The notes below the pieces were generated by a model, which worked only from the letters and a program-made list of their open reading frames with translations, was not told the origin of the DNA and searched no databases. From contig NZ_AOIV01000006.1 of NCBI RefSeq assembly GCF_000337095.1, positions 125,789-189,788 of the forward strand: DNA of 64,000 nt. Direction: 5' to 3'. Of the stretch, positions 33,169-44,558 are shown piece by piece; position 1 is the stretch's first letter; the number at the start of each line of letters is the position of its first letter. This DNA comes from Halogeometricum pallidum JCM 14848 (GTDB taxonomy: Archaea > Halobacteriota > Halobacteria > Halobacteriales > Haloferacaceae). The position numbers and the translations under genes were made by a program.

Positions 33169-34980
33169 ATGAACACCCTAGTGTGGGTTCTCCTCGGTAT
33201 CCTGGCGTACTCCGCCGCCGCCCTCCTCCTGCGTCGGTACGGTCTGCTCCCCTCCTCGGTCAGCATCCAAGGCCCGTTCACGACCGTGCACACGAAACGG
33301 GGGCGCGACTTCATCGACTGGGTCGCCACGCCCAAGCGCTTCTGGCGGGCGTGGACGAACTTCGGACTCGGCGTCACCCTCGTCATCATGGTCGGGATGT
33401 TCCTCTTCCTCCTCCTGCAGGGGCTGTTCATCCTGCAGAACCCGCCGGAACCCTCGGCCGTCAACCAGCCGCAGAACTTCCTCGTCATCCCCGGCGTCAA
33501 CGACTTTCTCCCCCTGTCCGTCGCCCCCGAAATCGTGTTCGGCCTCCTCGTCGGACTCGTCGTCCACGAGGGGGGCCACGGCATCCTCTGCCGCGTCGAG
33601 GGCATCGACATCGATTCGATGGGCATCTTCCTCTTCACGCTGCTCCCCCTCGGCGCGTTCGTCCAACCCGACGAGGAGAGCCAGCAGAACGCCGACCGCG
33701 GCGGCAAAACCCGGATGTTCGCCGCGGGCGTGACGAACAACTTCGCGGTCACCATCGTCGCGTTCGCCCTCCTCTTCGGACCGGTCATCGGCTCTATCGC
33801 CGTCGCGCCCGGGATGGCGGTGCAGGGCTCTTACGACGGGTCGCCCGCCGCCGCGGCCGGAATCGGACAGGGCGACCGGGTCACGAGCGTCGCCGGGACG
33901 CCCGTGACCAACGAGTCGACGCTGGATGCGGCGCTCGCTTCGACGGACGAGCGGACCGTTCAGGTCGAACTGAACGGGGGTGACAGCGCCGCAGACCGCG
34001 AGACGCGGACGGCGACGGTCCAGCGGTCGCTCATCGTCGCGGGTTCGGTCGCGGACAACCCGGCGAACCTCTCGGTCGGCGAGGAGCCGATAACCGTCTC
34101 GGAGGTGAACGGCACGCCCGTCCACACGCAGTCGGGCTTCTCCGAAGCCGTCGGCGGGAGTAAGTTCGCCACCCTCACCACCTCGCGCGGCACGGTCACC
34201 ATCCCCGTTGGCGCGTACGTCACGCGGGTGTCCGCGGACGGACCGCTGGCGAACGCGGGCGCGCCGACGGACGGGAGCGCAATCGTCACCGCCATCGACG
34301 GCGAGCGCGTGACCTCCTCGTCGGACTTGGACCGCGTCCTCGACGGGACGCGACCCGGCGAGACGGTGCCCGTCGAACTCTACGACGACGGCGAACTGTC
34401 GACGTATCAGGTGACGCTCGGTGAGAACCCCAACGACGGCGGCGGGTTCCTCGGCGTCGGCCTCTTCCCGGGGACGAGCGGACTGCTCCTCACCGACTTC
34501 GGCGTACAGCCGTACCCCGCGGGCACGTACGTCGCCCTCCTCGGCGGCGACGGCGGCCCCGGCGCGGGGAGCGTTTCGGGCGCCCTCGCCGAGTCGCCGC
34601 TCAGCGCCGTGTACGTGGCGCTCATCCTGCCCCTCGCTTCTCTCGTCCTCGGCATCCCGAACTTCCCGGGCTTCACGGCCAGCGTCTCCAACTTCTACTC
34701 GGTGTCCGGGCCGCTCGGTTTCCTCGGGTCGAACGTCTTCCTCCTCGCAAACATCTGCTTTTGGATGGCGTGGATAAACCTCCAACTCGGGATGTTCAAC
34801 TGCATCCCGGGTTACCCGCTGGACGGCGGACGCATCCTCAGAACCAGCGCGGAGGCCCTCGTCTCCCGCCTGCCCGTCTCCGAACCCTACACCGTCGTCC
34901 GCACAATCACCACGGGCGTCGGCGTCACGATGCTGCTGTCGCTGTTGTTGCTCGTGTTCGGGCCGACGGTGCTGAACTGA
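33169..34980 (+). CDS. site-2 protease (RseP-like) with PDZ-like inserts
   Basis: A 603-residue intramembrane zinc protease. H133-E-G-G-H137 (VVHEGGHGILCRVEG) sits in a membrane helix and D552 in NCIPGYPLDGGRIL is the third ligand. Between them are two PDZ-like regions (about 215-300, SPAAAAGIGQGDRVTSVAG; and about 355-425, GPLANAGAPTDGSAIVTAID). These are similar in placement to those of bacterial RseP, which sense cleaved substrates. About seven hydrophobic helices are visible. Likely role: regulated intramembrane proteolysis of an unknown substrate. Confidence 0.92.
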   Translation: MNTLVWVLLGILAYSAAALLLRRYGLLPSSVSIQGPFTTVHTKRGRDFIDWVATPKRFWRAWTNFGLGVTLVIMVGMFLFLLLQGLFILQNPPEPSAVNQPQNFLVIPGVNDFLPLSVAPEIVFGLLVGLVVHEGGHGILCRVEGIDIDSMGIFLFTLLPLGAFVQPDEESQQNADRGGKTRMFAAGVTNNFAVTIVAFALLFGPVIGSIAVAPGMAVQGSYDGSPAAAAGIGQGDRVTSVAGTPVTNESTLDAALASTDERTVQVELNGGDSAADRETRTATVQRSLIVAGSVADNPANLSVGEEPITVSEVNGTPVHTQSGFSEAVGGSKFATLTTSRGTVTIPVGAYVTRVSADGPLANAGAPTDGSAIVTAIDGERVTSSSDLDRVLDGTRPGETVPVELYDDGELSTYQVTLGENPNDGGGFLGVGLFPGTSGLLLTDFGVQPYPAGTYVALLGGDGGPGAGSVSGALAESPLSAVYVALILPLASLVLGIPNFPGFTASVSNFYSVSGPLGFLGSNVFLLANICFWMAWINLQLGMFNCIPGYPLDGGRILRTSAEALVSRLPVSEPYTVVRTITTGVGVTMLLSLLLLVFGPTVLN

Positions 34981-35004
34981 CGCGGCGGGGGTGAGCGGAG
35001 GCGC

Positions 35005-35526
35005 TCAGTCCTCGGACTCGATTCCCTGCTTCTCGTAGAACTCCTCGGGCGTCCCGTCGATTCGCTCGAACGTCCCGAAGTCGCGTTCGTGGTGGCGGAT
35101 GAGCTGTTCGATGATCCACGAACTGAACGTCTCATCGAAGCGCCAGGCCCCCTCGGGCGCTTCCACCTCGAAGCGGTCGTCGGTGGCGAAGGCGACGTAG
35201 ACGTGGTAGAACCCGAGGATGATGTCCGCGAACTCGGCCGCCTTTCCGCCCGACTCGCGCCGCTTCCCTTCGAGTTCCTCGCGGCCGGCGTCGGTGAGCT
35301 CGAAGTACTTCCGGTCGGACTCCTCTTCGCGTTCGATTCGAGCGGCCCACCCCTCCTCTTCGAACTTGTAGAGGATGGGGTACACCGAGCCGTACGAGGG
35401 TTCCCAGTGGCCACCGCTGATGTCGTTTATCTCCTTCAGTATCTCGTAGCCGTACCGCGGCTTCTCCTCTAGGAGTTCGAGCACGAGGTACGAGATGAGT
35501 CCCTTCGGGGGACCACTCTTCCGCAT
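35005..35526 (-). CDS. PadR-family transcriptional regulator
   Basis: A 173-residue winged-helix regulator. It starts MRKSGPPKGLISYLVLELL, followed by the PadR signature YGYEILKEINDISGGHWEPS and YPILYKFEEEGW, with wing residues REEESDRKYFELTDAGREEL. The C-terminal 80 residues are helical and probably mediate dimerisation. It is divergent from pitA (143 bp between starts), making it a candidate regulator of that gene and of itself. The ligand is unknown. Confidence 0.9.
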   Translation of the reverse strand: MRKSGPPKGLISYLVLELLEEKPRYGYEILKEINDISGGHWEPSYGSVYPILYKFEEEGWAARIEREEESDRKYFELTDAGREELEGKRRESGGKAAEFADIILGFYHVYVAFATDDRFEVEAPEGAWRFDETFSSWIIEQLIRHHERDFGTFERIDGTPEEFYEKQGIESED

Positions 35527-35669
35527 GAAGCGTCAGTTCCGGGTCGCTCTGTGAAAGGGTTTCGGTCACGAGTGAAATTTCCGGTTTGTGTCAGGTTTCG
35601 GGCGGGTACGCGCGTCGGACGCCGGGCGGACTCGCAACTCCCATACGGGAGAAACCCCAACTCTCGCAC

Positions 35670-37265
35670 ATGCCAGAAGCCCCACCGACGGACGAGGGTT
35701 GGTACGTCCTGCACGACTTCCGAAGCGTGGACTGGGACGCGTGGCGCGAGGCGCCCGAGCACGAACGGGACCGCGCCGTGGGCGAGGGCGTCGAGTACCT
35801 CCGCGCGCACGAGGCCGTCGAGGACGCCACCGAGGGCGACTCGGCCGTCTTCTCGGTTCTCGGTCACAAGGCGGACCTGCTCGTCGTCCACTTCCGACCG
35901 ACGCTGGACGACCTCTCGCGGGCGGAGCGCCGGTTCGAGCGCACCTCGCTGGCGTCGTTCACCGAGCAGGCGACCTCGTACGTCTCGGTCACCGAGGTGT
36001 CGGGGTACGTCTCGCGGGAGTACTTCGAGGACGAGGACGCCGACATCGACGAGGGTCTGCGCCGCTACATCGAGGGGAAACTCACGCCCGAGATTCCCGA
36101 GGACCAGTACGTCTCCTTCTACCCGATGTCGAAGCGCCGCGGCGAGACGCACAACTGGTACGACCTCGCCTTCGAGAAGCGCGCGGAGATGATGTCCGAG
36201 CACGGCGACACGGGGCGGGAGTACGCCGGGAAGATAAAGCAGGTCATCGCCTCCTCCGTCGGATTCGACGACCACGAGTGGGGCGTGACGCTGTTCGCCG
36301 AGGACCCCGCCGAGATAAAGAACATCGTCTACGAGATGCGCTTCGACGAGGCGTCCTCGAAGTACGGCGAGTTCGGGCAGTTCTACGTCGGCCGCCGATT
36401 CCCGCCCGCGGACCTCGGCGCCTATCTCGAAGGCGAGTCCGTCCCCACCGCCGAGGCCGAACGGGCGGGCGACTCCCTGCACGGCGAGAGCGCCCACGGC
36501 GCGCACGCGGAGGGCGAACCCGGCCACGGCCACGGGTCCGCACACGGCCACGCGCACGGCGACGGCCCCCACGACGGGGGCCACGGCGGTTCGCACGGCG
36601 GCGGAGGCGGCGGACACGCACACGGCGACGCGCCGCACGGTGAATCGTCCGAGTCGTCCGATCGGAACGCCGACACCGTCGACGACGGCATCCGCGGCGA
36701 ACTGGAGGACCTGAACATCTACGCCGGCAAGCCGCACGGCGAGGACGTGTACGCGACGGTGCTGTACTCCGAGGCCGACACCGACGAACTGTTCGACGAG
36801 GTGGACGGTCTGCGGGGCAACTTCGACCACTACGGCACGCACGTCAAGACGGCGCTCTACGAGGCCCGCGGGGGCGACCGGACGGCCGTCGTCTCCATCT
36901 GGGACACGCAGTCGGCCGCGGAGACGGCCGCCGGGTTCCTCTCGGAACTCCCGAACATCGTCTCCCGCGCGGGCGAGGAGTCCGGGTTCGGGACGATGGG
37001 GATGTTCTACACGGTCAAACCCGACTACAGAGATGACTTCGTCGAGAAGTTCGACACCGTCGGCGGCGTCCTCGCCGACACCGAGGGCCACCAGGAGACG
37101 GACCTGATGGTCAACGTCGAGGACGAGAACGACATGTTCATCGCCAGCCAGTGGACCTCCCAAGAGGACGCGATGGGCTTCTTCCGGTCGGACGCCTTCC
37201 GCGACACGGTCCAGTGGGGCCGCGACGTCCTCGCCGACCGACCGCGCCACGTCTTCCTCGCGTAG
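35670..37265 (+). CDS. pitA: PitA-type chlorite-dismutase-like/ABM fusion with His-rich linker
   Basis: A 531-residue fusion known from haloarchaea (PitA of Haloferax). Residues 1-250 are a chlorite dismutase/HemQ-like heme-binding domain: GREYAGKIKQVIASSVGFDD, EWGVTLFAEDP, YEMRFDEASSKYGEFGQFY. H178 (MSEHGDTGR) lies where the axial heme histidine of HemQ is expected. Residues 271-325 are a linker with more than a dozen histidines in H-G/H-A pairs, a likely metal-binding stretch. The C terminus (about 345-531) contains an ABM-type ferredoxin-like domain. Proposed roles are heme metabolism or quenching of oxidants; the activity is not proven here. The divergent PadR gene may regulate it. Confidence 0.9.
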   Translation: MPEAPPTDEGWYVLHDFRSVDWDAWREAPEHERDRAVGEGVEYLRAHEAVEDATEGDSAVFSVLGHKADLLVVHFRPTLDDLSRAERRFERTSLASFTEQATSYVSVTEVSGYVSREYFEDEDADIDEGLRRYIEGKLTPEIPEDQYVSFYPMSKRRGETHNWYDLAFEKRAEMMSEHGDTGREYAGKIKQVIASSVGFDDHEWGVTLFAEDPAEIKNIVYEMRFDEASSKYGEFGQFYVGRRFPPADLGAYLEGESVPTAEAERAGDSLHGESAHGAHAEGEPGHGHGSAHGHAHGDGPHDGGHGGSHGGGGGGHAHGDAPHGESSESSDRNADTVDDGIRGELEDLNIYAGKPHGEDVYATVLYSEADTDELFDEVDGLRGNFDHYGTHVKTALYEARGGDRTAVVSIWDTQSAAETAAGFLSELPNIVSRAGEESGFGTMGMFYTVKPDYRDDFVEKFDTVGGVLADTEGHQETDLMVNVEDENDMFIASQWTSQEDAMGFFRSDAFRDTVQWGRDVLADRPRHVFLA

Positions 37266-37659
37266 TCGGAGTTTTCGGAACTCTCAGCCGCGCACGCCGT
37301 TCGTGCGAGACGCTCGGACGCCTGAATTTTTCGCGGCGTCGCGCTCTACGGTGGAGTTGGTTCGAATAGAAACGGGGGGTGCGGCGGGTGGGCCGCCGCG
37401 GGGGGAACACTGGAGATGTTCGAAGTCGAGACGACCGCGCAGTGAAGTGCCTACCGTCCGACCGGCGCCTACCGCCGAGACGATGCCTACCGCCCGACTG
37501 ATGCCTACCGCGGGCGGCGCCTACCGCTGGTCTCTCGCGCCCCCGGCCTCGGGCCGGGAGGCGTACTCGGTACGAGGCGTCCCGCCGACTTAGCTATGGG
37601 GCGCGTACGTCGGGCTGAATCGGACCATTAACGGGCGTAACGACCCATTACACCCGGTT
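37266..37659. other. intergenic region with 18 bp tandem repeat
   Basis: No gene is supported in this 394 bp. Its main feature is the short tandem repeat listed separately at 37448-37526. The rest is GC-rich sequence between the convergent pitA and pantoate kinase genes. Confidence 0.45.
37448..37526. repeat. five-copy 18 bp tandem repeat with CCTACCG core
   Basis: The core [tc]gcctaccg occurs at 37448, 37466, 37484, 37502 and 37518, giving spacings of 18, 18, 18 and 16 bp. The half-units between cores are less conserved (tccgaccgg, ccgagacga, cccgactga, cgggcgg). It lies in noncoding DNA, too short and irregular to be a CRISPR, and looks like a minisatellite or a set of protein-binding iterons. 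Confidence 0.75.
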
Positions 37660-38448
37660 TCAGCGGAGGTGTGCGCCCTCGTTCGTAATCCGCGTCTCCT
37701 CGGGCAGGACGCCCTCGACGCCCGTCGCGAGCACCGTCTCGCCGACCATCGCCATCGTCGCGGCGCCGCCCGCCTCGGCGACCCGTCCGACCGCCTCCTC
37801 GACGGCGGGCGTCGGTAGTCCGGTCCGCCGGGCGAACGTCCACGCCGTCTCGAACCACGTCTCCAAGGGCTCCTCGGGGTCGAACGACGCGAGGGCGCCG
37901 CGTCCGGCGTCGGCGACCCGCGCCATCGACGCCTCGTCGCCGAGGACGGACTCCGTGGCGATTCCGCCCGTCGAGACGTACTCGATTCGGTCGTCCCGTT
38001 CGACGCGGTTGCGCCCGTCCCCGTCGCCGGTGTTCCACGCGAGGCCGGCGCGGTCCTGTACGAACACGTCGCCGAGGCCGGTGCCGGCGGCGACTTCCGC
38101 GCGGTGGGCGGCGTCGACGGCCGCCTCGCGCGAGAGGCCCAACTCGAAGGCGGCGTTCGCGGCGAGGGCCGTCGCCAGCGTGGCGGCACCGCTGGCGCCG
38201 AACCCGCGACCGACGGGAATCTCGGCGTCGAGTTCGACCACCGCCGCGACGTTCAGCGAGTCGAGGACTCCCTCGACCGGTTCGAAGTCGGTCGCCTTGC
38301 CGTCGAGTCGGACGGTCGTCTCGGCGGCCGGTTCGACCGTCGCGCGGACGCCGTCCTCCACGGCGAAACTGACGCCGAACGACCCCTCGCCGTCCTCCCG
38401 CGGGGCGAAGACGGTGGTGACGCTCCCCGGCGCGTACGCTGTCGGCAT
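37660..38448 (-). CDS. pantoate kinase (GHMP family)
   Basis: A GHMP kinase that phosphorylates pantoate in the archaeal route to 4'-phosphopantothenate and CoA. It starts MPTAYAPGSVTTVFAPRED. The glycine-rich GHMP loop is PVGRGFGASGAATLATALA, and the archaeal signature AAGTGLGDVFVQDRAGLAWN follows. Length (262 residues) fits. A GTP-dependent dephospho-CoA kinase at 60.4 kb belongs to the same pathway. It is the last gene of a minus-strand group with a small membrane protein and an aldo/keto reductase. Confidence 0.9.
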   Translation of the reverse strand: MPTAYAPGSVTTVFAPREDGEGSFGVSFAVEDGVRATVEPAAETTVRLDGKATDFEPVEGVLDSLNVAAVVELDAEIPVGRGFGASGAATLATALAANAAFELGLSREAAVDAAHRAEVAAGTGLGDVFVQDRAGLAWNTGDGDGRNRVERDDRIEYVSTGGIATESVLGDEASMARVADAGRGALASFDPEEPLETWFETAWTFARRTGLPTPAVEEAVGRVAEAGGAATMAMVGETVLATGVEGVLPEETRITNEGAHLR

Positions 38449-38507
38449 GGTGTCGGGGTCGAACGGAGCGCTGGTAAGCGTGCCGCAGTCGGCGAAGTTC
38501 CGACCGT

Positions 38508-38696
38508 CTACGCCGCGGCGCGCCGCGACAGCAGGTAGCCGACGACGCCGAACAGCCCCGTCAGGAGCGTCAGGCGGTCCCACGGGGCGGGGTCGACGCC
38601 GCGTCCGTCGGCGTCGCGTCGCACCCACGCCGCGAGGGCGACGTGGACGACGACGGTCGGTCCGACGAACGCCTTCGCCGCTCGGCGTGCGGTCAC
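38508..38696 (-). CDS. 62-residue membrane protein
   Basis: Two hydrophobic stretches (AFVGPTVVVHVALAAWV, residues 9-25; and LTLLTGLFGVVGYLL, 43-57) separated by a charged loop RRDADGRGVDPAPWDR, with a basic C terminus. It fits tightly between the aldo/keto reductase stop (4 bp gap) and pantoate kinase on the same strand, which supports a real gene. It is a two-helix membrane protein of unknown function. Confidence 0.65.
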   Translation of the reverse strand: MTARRAAKAFVGPTVVVHVALAAWVRRDADGRGVDPAPWDRLTLLTGLFGVVGYLLSRRAAA

Positions 38697-38700
38697 GGCG

Positions 38701-39777
38701 TCAGTCCGCCGAGTTCCGCGGTCCCGCCGAGGGCTGTTTGTCGATGCCGGCGGCGGCGATGTCGTCGCCGTCCACCGAGGAACGCAGCGAGTCCATCCCG
38801 TCCTCGCGGCCGATGCCGAAGTTGTCGGCGTACAGGTCCTTCACGCGGGTCAGCTCCTCGTCGCTCAGTTTCGGCACGTCGGAGGCGGCTGCCCACTCGG
38901 TGATGTCCTCGCGCGTGTGGAACGTCGGCGTGACGCTCGCGACGGCGTCGTGGCTCAGGAGGAACGCGATGGCGGCCTGTCCCATCGTGCGCTCGCCATC
39001 CCGTTCGAGGAAGCGCAGGGTCTCCAGTTTCTCCCAGCCCGTCTCGTACCACGCGTCGGGGCGGAAGCCGCGGTGGTCGTCCAAGTCGTGACCCGTCTCG
39101 GGCGTCACTTGCTCGTTCAGGAGGCCCGAGGAGTGCGGCACGCGCGGGATGAGACTCGTCGAGGAGTCGGTGCGCTCGATGGTGTCGAGGAAGTGCTCGC
39201 CGACCTCCTGTTCGAAGACGTTCCAGACGAGTTGCAGGGAGTCGAACTCCTCGGCGATGGCCATATCGCCCTCGGCCAACCAGCCGATGGACGGACCGAG
39301 CGCCCAGCCGACGGCGTCGACGAGGCCCTCCTCTTTCAGTTCGTCGAGGGCCTCCAACACGTCCTCGTCCACTTCATCGACGTTCGCGTTGTGGAGTTGG
39401 AGCAGTTCGACGTGGCCGACGCCGAGACGGTCGAGGCTCTTCTCCGTCGCCGAACGGACCCACTCGCCCGTCATCTCCTTCGGGAGTTCGCCGTGGCCCG
39501 CCTGCGGGTGGTTGTAGAAGTCGTAGCCCACCTTCGTCCCCAGCGTCACCTCGTCGCGGTACTCCGACACCGCTTCCCCGACCACCCGCTCGCTCTCGCC
39601 GTGGCCGTACACGTCGCCGGTGTCGAAGTAGGTGATCCCCTCCTCGATGGCGTGGTGGATGAGGTCGATGGAGTCCTGCTTCGTCCGGTCGCCCCACCAG
39701 TCGGTCCCGACGACCCACGCGCCGAACCCGACCTCGCTGACTTCGACGTTCGAGTCGCCCAGCGTCCGATAGTGCAT
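38701..39777 (-). CDS. aldo/keto reductase
   Basis: A 358-residue NADPH-dependent oxidoreductase of the AKR fold. The start MHYRTLGDSNVEVSEVGFGA is typical. The catalytic tetrad is visible as Asp and Tyr in FDTGDVYGHGESE, Lys in LGTKVGYD and His in LQLHNAN. C-terminal motifs for cofactor binding (MGQAAIAFLLSHDAVASVTP) are present. Carbonyl substrate is unknown. Probable first gene of the operon running to pantoate kinase. Confidence 0.9.
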   Translation of the reverse strand: MHYRTLGDSNVEVSEVGFGAWVVGTDWWGDRTKQDSIDLIHHAIEEGITYFDTGDVYGHGESERVVGEAVSEYRDEVTLGTKVGYDFYNHPQAGHGELPKEMTGEWVRSATEKSLDRLGVGHVELLQLHNANVDEVDEDVLEALDELKEEGLVDAVGWALGPSIGWLAEGDMAIAEEFDSLQLVWNVFEQEVGEHFLDTIERTDSSTSLIPRVPHSSGLLNEQVTPETGHDLDDHRGFRPDAWYETGWEKLETLRFLERDGERTMGQAAIAFLLSHDAVASVTPTFHTREDITEWAAASDVPKLSDEELTRVKDLYADNFGIGREDGMDSLRSSVDGDDIAAAGIDKQPSAGPRNSAD

Positions 39778-39898
39778 GTTTCGGGGTTGGACGCCCGGTC
39801 ACTTAGCCCGAACGGTTCGGCGGTCGAAAGGTCCCGGACCCCGAACCATCCCCGTCCACGACCGCCCAAGTACGAAACCCCGAGTTAATATTTGATGA

Positions 39899-42079
<2,181 letters not shown>

Positions 42080-42094
42080 CGGGCCGCGACCGAT

Positions 42095-43393
42095 TCAGTA
42101 GTACCGGAAGCCGTCGGCGTCGTCGGCCGCACCCTCGAACGGGTCGGACGGAAGCGACTCCCGGGCGAGGGGGAGGTGACCGTGCCCGAGCGTTCCGAGC
42201 ACCCGCGTCCGCGTGCCGTCCACCCCCACGCGCACCGTCGGGGCGAGCGTCCCGCCGAACCGTCGCATCTGTTCGTCCTCCGGGAGGAGGGCCACGTCGT
42301 CCATCGACGGTCGGTCGTAGTCGAAGTAGTTGAAAAAGGAGGTGACGAGCAGTTCGTCGCCGTGGTCGTACGCGAGCCACGAGTACGCCTGGAACGGCGC
42401 GTTCGCGGGGTTCGTCAGCACCATCCCGTGCCCGTTCAGCGGTTCGTAGTCGCCCCGCAGTCCGTCGGCGACGAATCCGTACAGCGCGTCGTAGCCCTCG
42501 ACGCCGGGGGCGAACGTGTGGTGGTGGCTGGAGACGAACAGGTAGTACGTCCCGTCGCGGACGACCAGGTGGGGCCGTTCGAGTTCCTGGTTGACGCAGA
42601 CGGCGTCGAGGAGGGGCGGCCGGAGTTCGAAGTCGGTGGGGTCGCCCGTCGGCGAGTGCGCGAGGCCGACGCTGCCGTTGAACTCCTGTTGCGCCGCGTC
42701 GCCGCCGCAGGCGTCCGACCCCTCGGGGACGGGCGTGTTCGCCTCGAACAGCAGGTACGTTTCCCCGTCCTCGTCCTCGAAGAACCACGGGTCGCGGAAC
42801 GTGTACGTCATCCCGCGACTCTGCGCCTCCCGTTCGTACCACTCGCCGTCGGGTTCCAGGAGCACCGAGTGCTCCCACGGACCGTCGAGTTCGACGCCGT
42901 CGCCGTCGTCGCCGGGCGAAATCGTCCCGCCCTCCGCGAGAGCGATGCGCTGGGAGTACGACAGGTCCGCCTCGTCGGCCTCGCCGGCGGCCGTGTAGTA
43001 GACGTACACGTCCCCGTCATCGTGGAGGGCCGACCCGGCCCACTGCCGGGAGCCGAGCATCCCCGTCTCGAAGACGCGGCCGCCCGTCTCCCAGGACTCT
43101 CCGTCCGCCGAGTAGAAGTATCGCAGCGTCGCCACGTCGTGCCGTTTCCCCGGGAGGAGGTCCGACGAGGACGTCAGCGCGACGATAACGCGGCAGCCGT
43201 TCACCTCCGCGGGCGACCCGTCCCGGTCGCGGAGCCACCAGGTGTCCCAGACGTGCAGGCCTTCGTCTAAACGCTCTGACGGGGGGTAGATTATCGGTGC
43301 TACGTTCGTCTCCTCGCGTCGCAACGCCGTCGCGTGGTCGCGCGTCCACGCCGACCGACCGTCGGGCGCGTTCGGACCGTCGTCGCCGCTCAT
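42095..43393 (-). CDS. GH68 fructosyltransferase (levansucrase-type)
   Basis: A 432-residue GH68 enzyme that transfers fructose from sucrose to water or a growing fructan. Catalytic triad by motif: nucleophile D50 (HVWDTWWLRD), transition-state D201 (TFRDPWFFED), acid/base E272 (QELERPHLV). Length is close to other archaeal GH68 proteins. No N-terminal signal is visible, although bacterial levansucrases are secreted; export by another route or a cytoplasmic role is possible. It converges with the GH32 gene, leaving 15 bp, a compact sucrose/fructan pair. Confidence 0.9.
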   Translation of the reverse strand: MSGDDGPNAPDGRSAWTRDHATALRREETNVAPIIYPPSERLDEGLHVWDTWWLRDRDGSPAEVNGCRVIVALTSSSDLLPGKRHDVATLRYFYSADGESWETGGRVFETGMLGSRQWAGSALHDDGDVYVYYTAAGEADEADLSYSQRIALAEGGTISPGDDGDGVELDGPWEHSVLLEPDGEWYEREAQSRGMTYTFRDPWFFEDEDGETYLLFEANTPVPEGSDACGGDAAQQEFNGSVGLAHSPTGDPTDFELRPPLLDAVCVNQELERPHLVVRDGTYYLFVSSHHHTFAPGVEGYDALYGFVADGLRGDYEPLNGHGMVLTNPANAPFQAYSWLAYDHGDELLVTSFFNYFDYDRPSMDDVALLPEDEQMRRFGGTLAPTVRVGVDGTRTRVLGTLGHGHLPLARESLPSDPFEGAADDADGFRYY

Positions 43394-43560
43394 ACCGCTA
43401 CTACCCGTAACTCCGTGAAGTGACCGTCGGTATCCACTCGTTTACTACACCAGTGGTGATTCTTTGCGGACGCTCAGTCCGTTGAAATGGACTTTCCGCG
43501 GTTCGCCGATGTGTACACACAACCGAACGGATTAGTTCGATGGGGACGAAGCGACGTTCC

Positions 43561-44493
43561 ATGACGAAAGTCCACGTCTCTCTCCCCGCGGAGGCGGAAC
43601 GGAACGTGCAGGCGTTCATCGACGAGGTGGACGAACGACTCTCCTCGGCGGAGGACACGTGCGAAGTGGTCACGGAGACGCTCGTGGACCTCCACGGCGA
43701 CCGGGCGGCGTACGAACGGTGGCAGGCCGGGAAGGACCTCTCGGCCGCCGAACGCGTCCGCCTGCAGGGGTACGACCCCTGTAACGCGACGCTGGAGTCG
43801 GAATACTACGCCGAGAAGGACGAAGAGCGGTTCGAGGAGTCGAAGTATCTCCAGTGGCTCTGGCGGCAGTTCGACGCGACGCCGATGGCCGACAACATCC
43901 ACTTCGCGCTTCGATTCCGGCAGATGCTCGCCGACCACCTGTTCGAGGAGTGCGGGGAGAACTGCCGGTTCTTCAAGGGTATCTCGTTCACCTACGGGCA
44001 CAATATCTCCGTCGGGGACAACACCGTCGTCCACGACGACGTCCACCTCGACGACCGGGGGAAACTCACAATCGGGGACCGCGTCTCCATCTCGGACGGC
44101 GTCCACCTGTACAGCCACGACCACGACGTGGTCGACCAGACCGAGATACGGAACTTCCACACCGTCGTCGAGGACGACGCGCGCGTCACCTACGACGCGA
44201 TGGTCCGCGCGGGCATCCGTGTCGGGACCAACAGCGTCGTCGGCGCGCGTTCGGTCGTACAGGGCGACGTGCCCGCCCACCACATCGTCGCGGGCACGCC
44301 GGCCAAGAGCATCCGCGTCAAGCCCGGGTGGGAGTCCGTCGCCGACGCCGTCGAGGACCGCCTCGTCAACCGGCAGGACGAACGCGAAATCGAGTACGAC
44401 CTGCCAGAAGACCTCGACGCGTTCGACGAGTTCGGTCGGACGCTGACGCCGCCGGACGTCCCCGACGCGCCCGGCACCGAGTCCACCGACTGA
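43561..44493 (+). CDS. hexapeptide-repeat acyltransferase
   Basis: A 310-residue protein whose residues about 120-250 form a left-handed beta helix of hexapeptide turns (ISVGDNTVVHDDVHLDDRG, LTIGDRVSISDGVHLYSHDH, IRVGTNSVVGARSVVQGDV) and end with IVAGTPAKSIRVK, as in maltose/galactoside O-acetyltransferases. The H-x-H-D histidines are candidates for the catalytic base. A helical N-terminal 110 residues precede. The acceptor is unknown; the location after the GH32/GH68 genes hints at sugar acetylation. Start at ATG 43561 rather than seven codons upstream. Confidence 0.85.
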   Translation: MTKVHVSLPAEAERNVQAFIDEVDERLSSAEDTCEVVTETLVDLHGDRAAYERWQAGKDLSAAERVRLQGYDPCNATLESEYYAEKDEERFEESKYLQWLWRQFDATPMADNIHFALRFRQMLADHLFEECGENCRFFKGISFTYGHNISVGDNTVVHDDVHLDDRGKLTIGDRVSISDGVHLYSHDHDVVDQTEIRNFHTVVEDDARVTYDAMVRAGIRVGTNSVVGARSVVQGDVPAHHIVAGTPAKSIRVKPGWESVADAVEDRLVNRQDEREIEYDLPEDLDAFDEFGRTLTPPDVPDAPGTESTD

Positions 44494-44558
44494 CGGTCGC
44501 CGCCCGACTCCGAGCGGGCTCCCGAAAGGTAAAGTGCCTTGGCAACGAATAGCACGAT

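Noticed and set aside
37448-37526. CRISPR array
   Set aside because: Repeat unit of 18 bp with 9 bp degenerate halves and no unique spacers of 30-40 bp; no cas gene in the window.
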